Shown piece by piece: positions 18,334 through 28,274 of a stretch of 64,000 nt of DNA; within the stretch, counting starts at the first letter, position 1; every line of letters starts with the position of its first letter. Below the pieces are notes generated by a model. The model was not told the origin of the DNA, searched no databases, and was given only the letters and a program-made list of their open reading frames with translations. The position numbers were made by a program, and so were the translations under genes. The stretch lies in contig NZ_CP145607.1 of assembly GCF_036884275.1 (NCBI RefSeq), positions 1,971,001 through 2,035,000 on the forward strand, written 5' to 3'. The DNA comes from Sphingomonas kaistensis (lineage in GTDB: Bacteria > Pseudomonadota > Alphaproteobacteria > Sphingomonadales > Sphingomonadaceae).

Positions 18334-19320
18334 TCAGGCCTCGCCTTCCTCGACCCGCTCGCGATCGCTGTCATTCTCTGCCGGGACGACCGGCTGCCGG
18401 AACAGCGGGCGCTTGGCGGCAAGGTCGTTGCGGATGGTAGTCGCCGCCTGTCCGCCTTCACCCATCGCGTGGCTGATCTGGTCGAGCCCGTGGACCACGT
18501 CGCCGGCGGCATATAGTCCCTCGACGCTTGTCCGCATCTTGTCGTCGCAGACGAGGCAGCAATCCTCCTCATTGATCTCGGCCCCGACCATCGCCGCCAG
18601 CGCGGTGTGCGTGTCGGAGCCGAGCGCCGGATAGATGCTGTCGAAGCTCAATAGCCCCTCGGCAGTGTCGACCGTGATGCACTCCTCGATGCAGCCGATC
18701 GCCTCGGCCGGACCATCGACCAGGGTGACGCCCGCCTGCTCGAGCTTGTCGCGGTCGTCGGCGCTGATCTCGAGTTTCTTGTCGGGCGCGATCAGCGTCA
18801 CGTCGGCGGTGTAGGAGCGCAGGAAAATCGCCTCGCCGACCCCGCCCTTGCCCGATCCGATGATCCCGACGCGCTTGTCGGTGACCTCATAGCCGTCGCA
18901 GATCGGGCAATAACGGATCAGCCCGCGTGCCATCGCATCGTCGTGAAGCTCGGGGTCCATCGGCGGCTTGCGGTTGGTAAGCCCGGTCGCGAGCAACACG
19001 GCCCGCGCCCGCTGGGGTCCGGCGCCGCAATCGGCGGTGAACAGCCCATCCTCGTCCTTGTCGAGCCGGTGCACGCGCCCGGTCTCGATCTTGGTGCCGT
19101 ACTTCTGCGCCTGGGTGCGCATCAGTTCAAGCAATTCCTTGCCGTTGATCCCGTCGGGATAGCCGGCATGATTGTGCGAGCAGGGGATCCAGCTCGCCCG
19201 GCTTTTGCCTTCGTCGACCACCACGATGTCGAGGTGGAAGCGGGCGAGATAGATGGCGGCGGTCAGCCCGGCGGGGCCGCCGCCGATGATCAGGACGTCG
19301 TGAGGTTCTTGGAATGCCAT
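18334..19320 (-). CDS. Thioredoxin-reductase-like FAD/NAD(P) oxidoreductase
   Basis: About 328 residues from ATG 19320; ATG 19341 is also possible. N-terminal FAD motif [20 protein letters not shown], then [26 protein letters not shown], which combines a CxxC pair with the NADP Rossmann motif, and a C-terminal [25 protein letters not shown] motif. The CPIC motif replaces the CATC or CAVC of classical TrxB, so it may reduce a partner other than thioredoxin or be a ferredoxin/flavodoxin-type reductase. Product and electron donor are not known. It is convergent with chpT. Confidence 0.85.
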   Translation of the reverse strand: MAFQEPHDVLIIGGGPAGLTAAIYLARFHLDIVVVDEGKSRASWIPCSHNHAGYPDGINGKELLELMRTQAQKYGTKIETGRVHRLDKDEDGLFTADCGAGPQRARAVLLATGLTNRKPPMDPELHDDAMARGLIRYCPICDGYEVTDKRVGIIGSGKGGVGEAIFLRSYTADVTLIAPDKKLEISADDRDKLEQAGVTLVDGPAEAIGCIEECITVDTAEGLLSFDSIYPALGSDTHTALAAMVGAEINEEDCCLVCDDKMRTSVEGLYAAGDVVHGLDQISHAMGEGGQAATTIRNDLAAKRPLFRQPVVPAENDSDRERVEEGEA

Positions 19321-19378
19321 AAGCGCCGCAATGAGCGGCATGCCTTGGCGGTTCCCGCCGCCCTGCTAAAGCGAAAAG

Positions 19379-19669
19379 ATGCCCTTACTCTTCGCAGTGC
19401 TCACTTTGATTTTTGTAACAGAAATCCTTCTGTTCTCACTTGGTCTAAGTGCGCTGGCGAAGTCATTACCGATCTCTTTGCTTTATAAGCGGCTTGGCGT
19501 TTCTGTGATGGCGACGATAGGCGGGTGGGCAGCACCGATTGAGCACATCCTTGGCGCAACTCTGATCGAAGGTCCCTTTGCGCCTTGGGGTTGGACCTCT
19601 GCCTTCATCGCATGGGCGCTGATAGCGCTTCCAAGCACAGGCATCTTCCTGAAGAGCTCGCACGCATGA
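19379..19669 (+). CDS. Small membrane protein of unknown function
   Basis: A 96-residue protein with two or three hydrophobic helices ([20 protein letters not shown] near 3-22, [33 protein letters not shown]). I do not recognise the family. The base composition is visibly lower in GC and the third codon positions are less biased than in the neighbours, which suggests a recent or poorly adapted gene. Its stop overlaps the trmD start as ATGA, so if translated it would be coupled to trmD. It could also be a chance frame in a leader region. Confidence 0.5.
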   Translation: MPLLFAVLTLIFVTEILLFSLGLSALAKSLPISLLYKRLGVSVMATIGGWAAPIEHILGATLIEGPFAPWGWTSAFIAWALIALPSTGIFLKSSHA

Positions 19670-20403
19670 CCTTCCGCGCCTCCGTCCTCACCCTCTACCC
19701 CGACATGTTTCCCGGCCCCCTCGGGACCAGCCTTGCCGGCCGCGCGCTGGAGGGTGGCAAGTGGAGCCTCGACGCAACCAACATCCGCGACTTCGCGATC
19801 GACAAACATCGCACCGTCGACGACACGCCGGCCGGCGGCGGGGCAGGGATGGTGCTGCGCTGCGACGTGCTTGCCGCGGCGATCGACAGTGTGGCCGACG
19901 GTCGCCCGATACTCGCCATGAGCCCCCGCGGAGCCCCGCTCACGCAGGGGAAAGTCCGCGATCTCGTGGCGGGAGCGGGCGCGATCATCCTGTGCGGCCG
20001 CTTCGAAGGCTTCGACGAACGCATCTTCGACGCCCGCCCGGTCGAACCCGTCTCGATCGGCGACTACATCCTGTCAGGCGGCGAACTCGGCGCGATGGTG
20101 CTGCTCGATGCTTGCGTTCGGCTGCTTCCCGGCGTAATGGGCGCCCCCGACAGCGGTGTGGACGAGAGCTTCGAAACGGGGCTGCTCGAACATCCGCATT
20201 ATACCCGACCGCAAGAGTGGGAAGGGCGCACGATCCCCGAAGTGCTGCGATCGGGGGATCATGCGAAGATTGCCAGGTGGCGTAAAGCCCGGGCAATCGA
20301 GGATACACGGCTACGGCGGCCGGACCTGTACGAGCGCCATGGGGGTGTCTCGCAGGCGTCGCCCTCTGGTGCGCGGCAACGAGACGAAGGTAGAAGTAAG
20401 TGA
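19666..20403 (+). CDS. trmD: tRNA (guanine-N1)-methyltransferase
   Basis: 245 residues from ATG 19666. SPOUT-class methyltransferase that makes m1G37 in tRNAs, preventing frameshifting. Signature stretches: [47 protein letters not shown] and [20 protein letters not shown], which forms the trefoil-knot cofactor site. It is followed by rplS with a four-base overlap (GTGA), the usual trmD-rplS order. The usual upstream partners rpsP and rimM are not here but at 42412-43460, so the classical operon is split. Confidence 0.97.
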   Translation: MTFRASVLTLYPDMFPGPLGTSLAGRALEGGKWSLDATNIRDFAIDKHRTVDDTPAGGGAGMVLRCDVLAAAIDSVADGRPILAMSPRGAPLTQGKVRDLVAGAGAIILCGRFEGFDERIFDARPVEPVSIGDYILSGGELGAMVLLDACVRLLPGVMGAPDSGVDESFETGLLEHPHYTRPQEWEGRTIPEVLRSGDHAKIARWRKARAIEDTRLRRPDLYERHGGVSQASPSGARQRDEGRSK

Positions 20404-20795
20404 ACCTGATTCAGACCCTCGAGCGTGAGCAGATCGACGAGCTCACCGCCAAGCGCGCCATCCCCGAATTCCGTCCGGGCGACACGCTCCGCGTCGGCGT
20501 CCGCGTCGTCGAAGGCGAGCGCACCCGCGTCCAGAATTACGAGGGCGTCTGCATCGCCCGCTCGAACAAGGGCATCGGCTCCAACTTCACCGTGCGCAAG
20601 ATCAGCTTCGGCGAAGGTGTCGAGCGCGTGTTCCCGCTCTACTCGCCGTCGATCGAAGAGATCGCCGTCGTCCGTCGCGGTGTCGTTCGCCGCGCCAAGC
20701 TGTATTACCTGCGTGGCCGCACCGGTAAGTCGGCCCGTATCGCCGAGCGCCGCGATCCGCGCCCGGCCAAGAACACCGCCACCGCCGCCGAATAA
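20400..20795 (+). CDS. rplS: 50S ribosomal protein L19
   Basis: 131 residues, starting at GTG 20400 overlapping the trmD stop. It contains [20 protein letters not shown], the L19 signature [32 protein letters not shown] and [20 protein letters not shown]19 sits at the 30S-50S interface. The C-terminus has a short Ala/Thr-rich tail. A strong intrinsic terminator follows within 25 bases. Confidence 0.97.
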   Translation: MNLIQTLEREQIDELTAKRAIPEFRPGDTLRVGVRVVEGERTRVQNYEGVCIARSNKGIGSNFTVRKISFGEGVERVFPLYSPSIEEIAVVRRGVVRRAKLYYLRGRTGKSARIAERRDPRPAKNTATAAE

Positions 20796-20816
20796 GGCTG
20801 CTGACGCGAGAAACAG

Positions 20817-20848
20817 GGGCTCGGTCGCAAGACCGGGCCCTTTTCTTG
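20817..20848 (+). terminator. Intrinsic terminator of trmD-rplS
   Basis: Ten-base GC-rich stem GGGCTCGGTC/GACCGGGCCC (one G-T pair) around a GCAA tetraloop, followed by TTTTCTTG. It ends the trmD-rplS transcript before the convergent peptidase gene. Confidence 0.9.
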
Positions 20849-20855
20849 TGTGCCG

Positions 20856-23132
20856 TCAGATCCGGATGCGCTCGATGGTGATGGTAGCATCGGGCGAATA
20901 TTGCGGCCGGGCATTGGCGGGCCGCGCGGCCACCAGCGGCGCGGCGGCGGCGGGAAGCGCCCAGCGGGTGCCCGTGACCTGCAACTTCACCGGCTGCGGC
21001 CCGACAAGCAGCTCGACCACCTGCCCATCGCACGAACGCCCGGTGCAACTGAGGCTGTAAGGACCCTTGGCGCGCTTCGCGTCGATCCTCCGGACCTGCC
21101 CCGGAACACCGAGCCCAGCGAGCTTTGCGCCTGCGGGGGCGGTGAGAGCGATACTGTCAGCGCCATTGCTCTGAAGCCGCAGCCGCACCCGCCGTCCACC
21201 GGGACGCGCTACCGTTTCGACGGCAATCGCCCGCGCCGGGACAAGCCCTTCGACCGGCCGCGCCGGGGACAGCCAGCGCTGGCGCGTGCCGAGCGGCAGC
21301 GTGCCGAGCCGCCATTGGCCGAGCTTCTTCCATGCTTCGGGCAACGGCTTGCCGTCGTTCACCACCGACCAGAAGGGCTGATCCGGCCCGGCGCCGACGA
21401 CATATTGCAGCGTCCATTGCTGCTGCCGGTCGGCGCTGTAGGCCGGGGCGAGCGCTGCCGGCACCCATGCGAGCGCAGCGAACGCCACCGCCACCCCCGC
21501 TGCACGCGACCAGCGCAGGCCCGCCAGCAACGGCTTCGCCTCGATCAGCCACGGCATCATGACAAGCCCCCCGAATAGCGCCAGAATCCACAACGGACCG
21601 CTGTTGATAAGGTCCTGGATCAAGCCCAGTGCTGCGCCTAGCGTGATCCACAGTGCAAGCGCGGCGAAGAGGGCAGCGGCGGTCTCGACCACCGGCCAGC
21701 GGCGGCCCGCGACGATACCAATCGCGTAGATCAGGGACGGCACCGCAAAATAGACAATCGCTCCGGGGGCGGCCACGCTGAAGCCGATACCAATGACGAT
21801 GAACAGCAGCCACCAGGCGCGGCGAAGCTGCAGAACGCTCCATCGCTTGCCCGCCGCGAGCAGCGCGAGCCCGAAGGCGATCACGCCAGCATAGATCGCG
21901 AGTTCGGTTGCTGCTGGATAAGCCCGCCAGAATTGCCCTTCACGAAGCATCCCGACAATGCCCAGTCCCGCCCAAGCCGCCGCCAGCGGCAGCAGAAGGA
22001 CGAGAAGCAAGAAAGGCATGGCGCTGGCGACCCGCAGCTGCTCACGACGCGGTGTCCGCCGGCGGCCGCTGATGAAATCAGCAGCGAGGCCCACCGCTAG
22101 GGCGATCGCGAAAAGCCATGGCGAGAAAGCGCTGATCTCGAACAGCCAGCGCGTTCCGACATTCATGAACAGCCGCTCGCCGTCGCGCTTGCGCAGGTCG
22201 ACGCCATTCTGTCCGGCCACACCGTTCGCCACCTGCAACAACTGGTCGCCCATATGCTGCAACGTTGCCGGGTCCATCGCCGCCAGATCGTCGCCCGGCG
22301 AATGATAGCGCGTCTCGTTGCCGATCGGCGCGAAGTTCAACGTCAGCCAGTCGCGATCCTCGAGAAAGGTACTGACATCGGTCGAATTGGGGATCAGCCG
22401 GTAGGCGCTCACCGCCAGGCTGTTGCCGACCGGGTTGCGCACCGCTTGCCGGTACAGCGCCACCGCCGATGCATTGGGCTCGGACGTTTCGAACATGTTG
22501 ACCGGGCCGGTCGTGCCCCGCGCCTCGAGGTTGATGAGGGTATCGACCTCGCCGCTTAGCGGATCGGCATCGAGGAAAGCGCGCGCCCCGATCAGCCCCA
22601 GTTCCTCGCCTTCGTTGAACAGGAAGGTCACCGGCCGCACCAGCGGGCGATCCTTCATCAGCGCCAGCACCTCGAGCATCGACGCGACACCCAGTCCGGC
22701 ATCGCTCGCGCCTGGTCCCACCGTCGAACTATCGTAATGCGAATTGATCAGCAGATGCTTGGCCCGCGACTGCGCGCCGATCGTCACCCGCACATTGCGC
22801 ACCCGCGCGCAGGACACGCCGCTCGACTTGCTCAAGCTGTTGCAGGCGAAGCGGTCGGTTACCTGCGGCTGAAGGCCAAGACCGACCAATTCGGCGACCA
22901 GGCGATCACGGACCCCATCGCTCGCCGCGCTGTCGGCGGGGTGGGGCGCTTGGTCGCCCAGCACGCGTGCCAGCCGCGCCTTGGCCCGCACCGCGTCGAA
23001 CTCGCCCGCCGCAGTCTCCGTCCGAAGGGTCGGCGGAAGGGTCAGCCAGCGGGTGGACGCCATCCCCAGCAGCAAGCCGGCCACAATCAATCCGAGCAGC
23101 AGCAGCCGGCGTATCGAGAGGGTGTCACGCAT
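20856..23132 (-). CDS. M28-family membrane metallopeptidase
   Basis: About 758 residues from ATG 23132, chosen because it places the first helix (RRLLLLGLIVAGLLLGMAST) near the N-terminus. The extracytoplasmic M28 domain carries zinc ligands in INSHYDSSTVGPGASDAGLG, NEGEELGLIGARAFLDAD and the His of YHSPGDDL. The C-terminal half has about eight hydrophobic helices and a final beta-rich region. This architecture resembles eukaryotic ER metallopeptidase 1 (Fxna) and is common in sphingomonads. It is probably an aminopeptidase facing the periplasm. The gene ends against the rplS terminator. Confidence 0.87.
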   Translation of the reverse strand: MRDTLSIRRLLLLGLIVAGLLLGMASTRWLTLPPTLRTETAAGEFDAVRAKARLARVLGDQAPHPADSAASDGVRDRLVAELVGLGLQPQVTDRFACNSLSKSSGVSCARVRNVRVTIGAQSRAKHLLINSHYDSSTVGPGASDAGLGVASMLEVLALMKDRPLVRPVTFLFNEGEELGLIGARAFLDADPLSGEVDTLINLEARGTTGPVNMFETSEPNASAVALYRQAVRNPVGNSLAVSAYRLIPNSTDVSTFLEDRDWLTLNFAPIGNETRYHSPGDDLAAMDPATLQHMGDQLLQVANGVAGQNGVDLRKRDGERLFMNVGTRWLFEISAFSPWLFAIALAVGLAADFISGRRRTPRREQLRVASAMPFLLLVLLLPLAAAWAGLGIVGMLREGQFWRAYPAATELAIYAGVIAFGLALLAAGKRWSVLQLRRAWWLLFIVIGIGFSVAAPGAIVYFAVPSLIYAIGIVAGRRWPVVETAAALFAALALWITLGAALGLIQDLINSGPLWILALFGGLVMMPWLIEAKPLLAGLRWSRAAGVAVAFAALAWVPAALAPAYSADRQQQWTLQYVVGAGPDQPFWSVVNDGKPLPEAWKKLGQWRLGTLPLGTRQRWLSPARPVEGLVPARAIAVETVARPGGRRVRLRLQSNGADSIALTAPAGAKLAGLGVPGQVRRIDAKRAKGPYSLSCTGRSCDGQVVELLVGPQPVKLQVTGTRWALPAAAAPLVAARPANARPQYSPDATITIERIRI

Positions 23133-23197
23133 GGAACGCGAGCTTAACGACCCCGCCGCCTTTGCCAATCGCCGCGACGCCCGATAGGCCATGGCCC

Positions 23198-25432
23198 ATG
23201 AATCATCGCTTGTTGCTTGCCGCCGCCGCGCTCGGCCTCCTCGCCTCCACCGCTTGCGCCCAGACCGGCCAGCCGCCACAGCCGCTGACGCTCGAACGCG
23301 TATTCGCCGCGCCGTCGCTATCCGGGCCGGTCCCGCGGATGGTCAAGCTGTCGCCCGACGGCCGCCTTGCGACCTTGCTCCGCAACCGCCCAGACGACAC
23401 CGAGCGCTACGACCTGTGGGCGATCGACCCCGCCACCGGCCAGATGCGGATGCTGGTCGACAGCAAAAAGGTCGGCAGCGGCGCGGCGCTCAGTGAAGCG
23501 GGGCGGATGCAGCAGGAGCGGGCCCGCACCGCCAACATCAAGGGCATCGTCAGCTACGACTGGGCGCCCGACGGCAAGAGCCTGCTCGTGCCCCTCGACG
23601 GAGACCTCTACCTCGCCGGTCTCGACGGGCAGGTCCGCCGCCTGACCGACAGCAAGGACACCGAACTCGACGGCACGGTCAGCGAAACCGGCCGCTTCGT
23701 CTCTTTCGTCGCCGACAACGAACTGCACGTCATCAATCTCGCCGACGGCCGCGCGGCAAAGATCACCGATGGCGGGTCGGACACCGTTAGCTGGGGTCTC
23801 GCTGAATTCATCGCGCAGGAAGAAATGAAGCGCACGCGCGGCCACTGGTGGTCGCCCGACGATCGCCGCATCGCCGTCGCCCGGGTCGACGAAAGCGGCG
23901 TCGAAGTCGCCACCCGCGCCGCGATCGGCGCCGAGAAGACCACTGTGGTTCAGCAGCGTTATCCGCGTGCGGGCACCGACAATGCCAGGGTCGACCTCTA
24001 CCTCATGAACCCCGACGGATCGGGCCAGGTGAAGGCCGACCTCGGCACCAATCCCGACGTCTATCTCGCCCGGGTCGACTGGATGAAGGACGGCCGAAGC
24101 CTGATCGTCCAGCGTCAGACCCGTGATCAGAAGCGGCTCGACTATCTCCGCATCGATGCCGCCGTCGGCGCCTCGACCCTGTTGTTCTCCGACACTTCGC
24201 CGACTTGGATCAACCTCCACGAAGACCTGAAGTCGCTCGGCGACGGGAGCCTGCTCTATTCGTCCGAACGCAGCGGCCACCGCCACCTCTACCGCTGGGC
24301 CAACGGCCGCTCGACGCCGCTGACCACGGGAGCGTGGGCGGTTGGCGAACTGGTCGGCCTCGACGAAAAGGCCGGCAAGCTGTTCTTCACCGCCAATCGT
24401 GAGCGGACGATCGAATATCAGCTCTACTCGCTGGACTATCGCAAGCGGGGCGCCAAGCCGGTGCAGCTGACCGCCAACGGCACCAACAATGGGGTGACGA
24501 TGGACAAGAGCGGTAAGCTCGCCGTCATCACCAGCCGCTCGGTGACCCAGCCGGCGCAGGTCTGGCTTGCCGACGCCGCCGGCAAGCGCCTCGCATGGAT
24601 CGAGGAAAACCGCCTCGCCGACGGCCATCCCTTCGCGCCTTATTACGACCCGCGCATCATGCCGACCTACGGCAAGCTCACCGCCGCCGACGGCAAGACC
24701 CAGCTCGACTACAGCCTGATCCTGCCGCCCGGCCTCAAGGAACGCGGCGGCAAGGCACCGGTGCTGATGACCGTCTATGGCGGCCCGACCGCGCAGGACG
24801 TCCAGACCGGCTTTGGCGGCGCGCTCAACCAGTATCTCGTCCAGCAGGGCTGGATCCTGTTCCAGGTCGTCAACCGCGGCGAGGAGGGCAGGGGCGTCGC
24901 CTTCCAGCAGCCGGCCTATCGCGCGCTTGGCGGAGTCGAGGTCGCCGACCAGCTCGCGGCGCTCAAATGGCTCAAGGCCCAGCCGTTCGTACAGGCCGAC
25001 AAGGTCGCGGTCAGTGGCTGGTCCTACGGCGGCTACATGGTGCTGAAGCTGCTCCAGGCCGCGCCGGGCGCGTTCGCCGCCGGCATCTCCGGCGCGCCCG
25101 TCACGAAGTGGGAGCTTTACGACACCCATTATACCGAACGCTACATGGGCGACCCCCGTACCGACGGCGCCGCTTATGCCAAGGCAAGCGCGCTGACCGA
25201 CGCGACCAAGATCACCGACCCGTTGATGGTGATCCACGGCCTCAGCGACGACAACGTCCTGTTCCAGAACTCGACCGAGCTGATGGCCAAGCTGCAGGAA
25301 GCCAAGGTGCCGTTCGAAACGATGGTCTATCCCGGCAAGACCCATGCCGTCGCGGGGCCGAACATCTCGGTCCACCGCTACGGCACCATGCTCCGTTTCC
25401 TCGAACGCCACGGCGTCGCGCCGGGCAATTAG
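23198..25432 (+). CDS. S9-family (prolyl oligopeptidase/DPP4-like) serine peptidase
   Basis: 744 residues from ATG 23198, with a Sec signal peptide (MNHRLLLAAAALGLLASTA) that likely ends at ACA. Beta-propeller domain, then a C-terminal alpha/beta-hydrolase with the nucleophile in SGWSYGGYM (Ser609), the acid in HGLSDDNV (D684/D685) and His716 in KTHAV. The RDQKRLDYLR and IAQEEMKRTRGHWWSPDD segments, the latter with the Glu pair that binds the substrate amino-terminus in DPP4, argue for a dipeptidyl peptidase IV. It would cut X-Pro dipeptides in the periplasm. It is divergent from the M28 peptidase. Confidence 0.92.
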   Translation: MNHRLLLAAAALGLLASTACAQTGQPPQPLTLERVFAAPSLSGPVPRMVKLSPDGRLATLLRNRPDDTERYDLWAIDPATGQMRMLVDSKKVGSGAALSEAGRMQQERARTANIKGIVSYDWAPDGKSLLVPLDGDLYLAGLDGQVRRLTDSKDTELDGTVSETGRFVSFVADNELHVINLADGRAAKITDGGSDTVSWGLAEFIAQEEMKRTRGHWWSPDDRRIAVARVDESGVEVATRAAIGAEKTTVVQQRYPRAGTDNARVDLYLMNPDGSGQVKADLGTNPDVYLARVDWMKDGRSLIVQRQTRDQKRLDYLRIDAAVGASTLLFSDTSPTWINLHEDLKSLGDGSLLYSSERSGHRHLYRWANGRSTPLTTGAWAVGELVGLDEKAGKLFFTANRERTIEYQLYSLDYRKRGAKPVQLTANGTNNGVTMDKSGKLAVITSRSVTQPAQVWLADAAGKRLAWIEENRLADGHPFAPYYDPRIMPTYGKLTAADGKTQLDYSLILPPGLKERGGKAPVLMTVYGGPTAQDVQTGFGGALNQYLVQQGWILFQVVNRGEEGRGVAFQQPAYRALGGVEVADQLAALKWLKAQPFVQADKVAVSGWSYGGYMVLKLLQAAPGAFAAGISGAPVTKWELYDTHYTERYMGDPRTDGAAYAKASALTDATKITDPLMVIHGLSDDNVLFQNSTELMAKLQEAKVPFETMVYPGKTHAVAGPNISVHRYGTMLRFLERHGVAPGN

Positions 25433-25492
25433 GTTTCGCTTGAGCCCCGCGCTCCCTATATGCGCGGCTCAGGGTTTCCGGAGAATAAGAGC

Positions 25493-26518
25493 ATGGGTTA
25501 TCGGGTCGCCGTCGTCGGCGCGACGGGCAATGTCGGGCGCGAGATGCTGCAGATCCTGTCGGAGCGGCAGTTTCCGCTCGACGAGGTGGCGGCACTCGCC
25601 TCCAGCCGCAGTCAGGGCGACATCGTCGATTTCGGCGACAACGGCGAGGAGCTCAAGGTCCAGAACCTCGAGCATTTTGACTTCACGGGCTGGGATATCG
25701 CCTTGTTCGCCGCGGGCTCCGCGGTCAGCAAGCTCCACGCCCCGCGTGCGGCGGCCGCCGGTTGCACGGTGATCGACAACAGCTCGCTCTATCGCATGGA
25801 CCCGGACGTGCCGCTGATCGTCCCCGAGGTGAACCCCGAGGCGCTCGCCGGCTACAAGGCCCGCAACATCATCGCCAACCCCAATTGCTCCACAGCGCAG
25901 ATGGTCGTGGCCCTGAAGCCCCTCCACGACGCGGCGGGCATCAAGCGGGTGGTCGTCTCGACCTACCAATCGGTCTCGGGCAGCGGCAAGCAGGGCATGG
26001 ACGAGCTGTTCAACCAGTCGCGCAACATCTTCGTCGGCGACACGGTCGAGCCCGTTTTCTACCCCAAGCAGATCGCCTTCAACGTCATTCCCCACATCGA
26101 CGACTTCCTCGACGACGGCTCGACCAAGGAAGAATGGAAGATGGTGGTTGAGACCAAGAAGATCCTCGATCCCAAGATCAAGGTCACCGCGACCTGCGTC
26201 CGGGTGCCGGTGTTCGTCGGCCATTCCGAAAGCATCAACATCGAGTTCGAGCGCGAGATCGGCGCTCAGGAAGCGCAGGACATCCTGCGCGAAGCCCCCG
26301 GCGTCATGCTGGTCGATAAGCGCGAACCCGGTGGCTACGTCACCCCGGTCGAATGCGTCGGCGACTACGCCACCTTCATCTCCCGCGTCCGTGAGGATCC
26401 GACGGTGGAGAACGGCCTCAACCTGTGGTGCGTGTCCGACAACCTCCGCAAGGGCGCCGCGCTGAACGCCGTCCAGATCGCCGAGCTATTGGGCCGCAAG
26501 CATCTCCAGAAAGGCTGA
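25493..26518 (+). CDS. asd: Aspartate-semialdehyde dehydrogenase
   Basis: 341 residues from ATG 25493, with GGAGAATAAGAGC as ribosome site. It reduces aspartyl phosphate to the semialdehyde for lysine, threonine, methionine and diaminopimelate synthesis. It has the NADP motif VAVVGATGNVGREML, the catalytic Cys132 in NPNCSTAQM, and the substrate loop STYQSVSGSGKQGM; the active-site His is expected in VRVPVFVGHSESI. It stands alone, with a palindromic repeat downstream. Confidence 0.97.
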   Translation: MGYRVAVVGATGNVGREMLQILSERQFPLDEVAALASSRSQGDIVDFGDNGEELKVQNLEHFDFTGWDIALFAAGSAVSKLHAPRAAAAGCTVIDNSSLYRMDPDVPLIVPEVNPEALAGYKARNIIANPNCSTAQMVVALKPLHDAAGIKRVVVSTYQSVSGSGKQGMDELFNQSRNIFVGDTVEPVFYPKQIAFNVIPHIDDFLDDGSTKEEWKMVVETKKILDPKIKVTATCVRVPVFVGHSESINIEFEREIGAQEAQDILREAPGVMLVDKREPGGYVTPVECVGDYATFISRVREDPTVENGLNLWCVSDNLRKGAALNAVQIAELLGRKHLQKG

Positions 26519-26529
26519 CGCTCCCCCTG

Positions 26530-26613
26530 TCATCCCGGGCCTGACCCGGGATCCCGCTTCTATCCTTCTCGTTTGAAAATGAAGCGCGACCCCGGATCAA
26601 GTCCGGGGTGACG
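26530..26613. repeat. Intergenic palindromic repeat (GTCATCCCGGG type)
   Basis: Two arms in opposite sense: GTCATCCCGGGCCTGACCCG (26530-26549) and its counterpart CCCCGGATCAAGTCCGGGGT with GAC (26590-26612). Each arm is itself a hairpin. It fills the asd-GFA gap and ends at the GFA ribosome site. This extragenic palindrome family is widespread in alphaproteobacteria and is distinct from the one at 11285. Confidence 0.8.
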
Positions 26614-26628
26614 ACAGGAGGGATGGCG

Positions 26629-27078
26629 ATGACCCAAATGACCGGCGGCTGCCTGTGCGGCGCCAAACGCTTCACCGCCGACATGCCGGACAAGCTGCAC
26701 GCCTATCTCTGCCATTGCCGCATGTGCCAAAAGGCCAGCGGCAACGTCAGCCTGGCGCTGGTCAACGTCCGCCATGCCGACGTCAGCTGGAACGAAGAGC
26801 CCGACTGGTATCAGAGCTCGCCGATCGCCCGGCGGCCCTTCTGCGCCACCTGCGGCACCAGCCTCGGCTTCCGCTTCATGGAAGGCAGCGAGAACATGGA
26901 TCTCACCGTCGCTGCCTTCGACGATCCGTCGGTTTTCACGCCCGACAGCCACTTCGGCGCCGAAAGCATTCACCGCGCCTGGCTCAATACCGAAGGCCTG
27001 CTCGAGCAGCGCACCGACGACTACGACAAATTGCAGGACATGTGGCGCAAGGCCGGGGCCGAGCCGCCAAAGCTCTAG
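26629..27078 (+). CDS. GFA (glutathione-dependent formaldehyde-activating) family protein
   Basis: 149 residues from ATG 26629, which has AGGAGGG at 26616-26622, six bases upstream; the ATG at 26623 is too close. The zinc-binding fold is clear: GGCLCGAKRF, CHCRMCQKASG and FCATCGTSLGF carry the cysteines of the GFA/Mss4-like domain. The name comes from Gfa of Paracoccus, but most members are of unknown function, so activity on S-hydroxymethylglutathione is not assured. A shared terminator follows. Confidence 0.9.
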   Translation: MTQMTGGCLCGAKRFTADMPDKLHAYLCHCRMCQKASGNVSLALVNVRHADVSWNEEPDWYQSSPIARRPFCATCGTSLGFRFMEGSENMDLTVAAFDDPSVFTPDSHFGAESIHRAWLNTEGLLEQRTDDYDKLQDMWRKAGAEPPKL

Positions 27079-27090
27079 CAAACGAGCAAA

Positions 27091-27127
27091 AGAAGAGGCG
27101 CCCCGGCCGAACCGGGACGCCTCTTCT
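27091..27127. terminator. Bidirectional intrinsic terminator between GFA gene and rpsI
   Basis: A 16-base stem AGAAGAGGCGCCCCGG paired with CCGGGACGCCTCTTCT (one mismatch) around a CCGAA loop. It is followed by GTTT on the plus strand and preceded by AAAA, giving a T run on the minus strand. It serves both convergent transcripts. Confidence 0.88.
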
Positions 27128-27148
27128 GTTTGAGGTCTGAAAAGAAGC

Positions 27149-27733
27149 TTAGCGCTTCGAGAACTGGAAGCTGCGGCGGGCCTTGGCCTTGCCGTACTTC
27201 TTACGCTCGACGACGCGCGGATCGCGGGTCAGGAAGCCGGCGCGCTTGACGGTGGTGCGAAGCACCGGCTCGTAGCGGGTCAGCGCCTGGGCGATGCCGT
27301 GCAGCACGGCGCCCGCCTGGCCCGACAGACCGCCGCCCTTGACGGTGGCGATGATGTCATACTGGCCGGCGCGGTCGGTGATCCCGAACGGCTGGTTGAT
27401 GACGAGGCGCAGCGTCGGACGCGCGAAATAGACTTCCTGGTCGCGGCCGTTGACCACGATCTTGCCCGAGCCCGGCTTCAGCCAGACGCGCGCAACGGCA
27501 TCCTTGCGGCGGCCGGTCGCATAAGCGCGGCCGAACTTGTCGAGCTGCTGCTCACGCAGCGGAGCGTCCGACACGGCGGGCACGAACGGCGCCGGCTCGT
27601 CGCTGGCGGCTTCCGGAGCGGCACCGTTGGCGTCGGCGGCAGCGGTCTCGGCCGGAGCGGCATCCGCTTCCGGAGCCGGGGCGGACTGGCTGGTCAGGGC
27701 GCCGAGATCGGCGAGGGACTTCTTGTCGGCCAT
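27149..27733 (-). CDS. rpsI: 30S ribosomal protein S9 with long N-terminal extension
   Basis: 194 residues, against about 130 for E. coli S9. Residues 1-65 are an Ala/Pro/Glu-rich low-complexity region ([19 protein letters not shown]). The conserved S9 fold starts at [20 protein letters not shown] and ends in the basic tail SFQFSKR that reaches the P-site tRNA (usually ending SKR). It is directly downstream of rplM with a one-base gap, the universal rplM-rpsI operon. Such extensions on S9 occur in sphingomonads. Confidence 0.96.
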   Translation of the reverse strand: MADKKSLADLGALTSQSAPAPEADAAPAETAAADANGAAPEAASDEPAPFVPAVSDAPLREQQLDKFGRAYATGRRKDAVARVWLKPGSGKIVVNGRDQEVYFARPTLRLVINQPFGITDRAGQYDIIATVKGGGLSGQAGAVLHGIAQALTRYEPVLRTTVKRAGFLTRDPRVVERKKYGKAKARRSFQFSKR

Positions 27734-27734
27734 C

Positions 27735-28214
27735 TTATGCGCCCACCTTGTTCTTGCGGTTCATCGACGCGACGTCGAGCGTCTGCGGATCCTGGCCGTT
27801 ATGCGGGTGCTCGGTCCCGTTATAGAGGTGCAGGGCACGCATCTGGTCACGGCCGAGGGGCCCACGCGGAATCATCCGCTCGACGGCCTTTTCCAGCACG
27901 CGCTCGGGGAAGCGGCCCTCGAGCACCTTGGCAGCGGTGACTTCCTTCAGGCCGCCGGCATAACCGGTGTGCTTGTAGTAGATCTTCTGCTGCGCCTTGC
28001 GGCCGGTGAAGCGCACCTTGTCGGCGTTGATCACGATGACGTGATCGCCGCAATCGACGTGCGGGGTGAAGCTCGGCTTGTGCTTGCCGCGCAGGATGTT
28101 GGCGATCAGCGTGGCGACACGGCCAACGACCAGACCTTCAGCATCGATCAGATGCCACTTCTTCTCGACCTCAGCCGGCTTGGCCGACTTGGTGGTCTTC
28201 ATCAGCGCCTTCAT
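27735..28214 (-). CDS. rplM: 50S ribosomal protein L13
   Basis: 159 residues. L13 signatures are [53 protein letters not shown] and [21 protein letters not shown]13 is an early 50S assembly protein. First gene of the rplM-rpsI operon. A sigma-70 promoter lies about 60 bases upstream. Confidence 0.97.
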   Translation of the reverse strand: MKALMKTTKSAKPAEVEKKWHLIDAEGLVVGRVATLIANILRGKHKPSFTPHVDCGDHVIVINADKVRFTGRKAQQKIYYKHTGYAGGLKEVTAAKVLEGRFPERVLEKAVERMIPRGPLGRDQMRALHLYNGTEHPHNGQDPQTLDVASMNRKNKVGA

Positions 28215-28274
28215 GGCTGAAAACCCTTTTTCAAACAGGAAAACGCCACCCGTCCGGGCAGCGCTTGTGCGGGC

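Noticed and set aside
23318-25411. A long minus-strand frame opposite the S9 peptidase
   Set aside because: Same artefact; the peptidase has its full catalytic triad on the plus strand.
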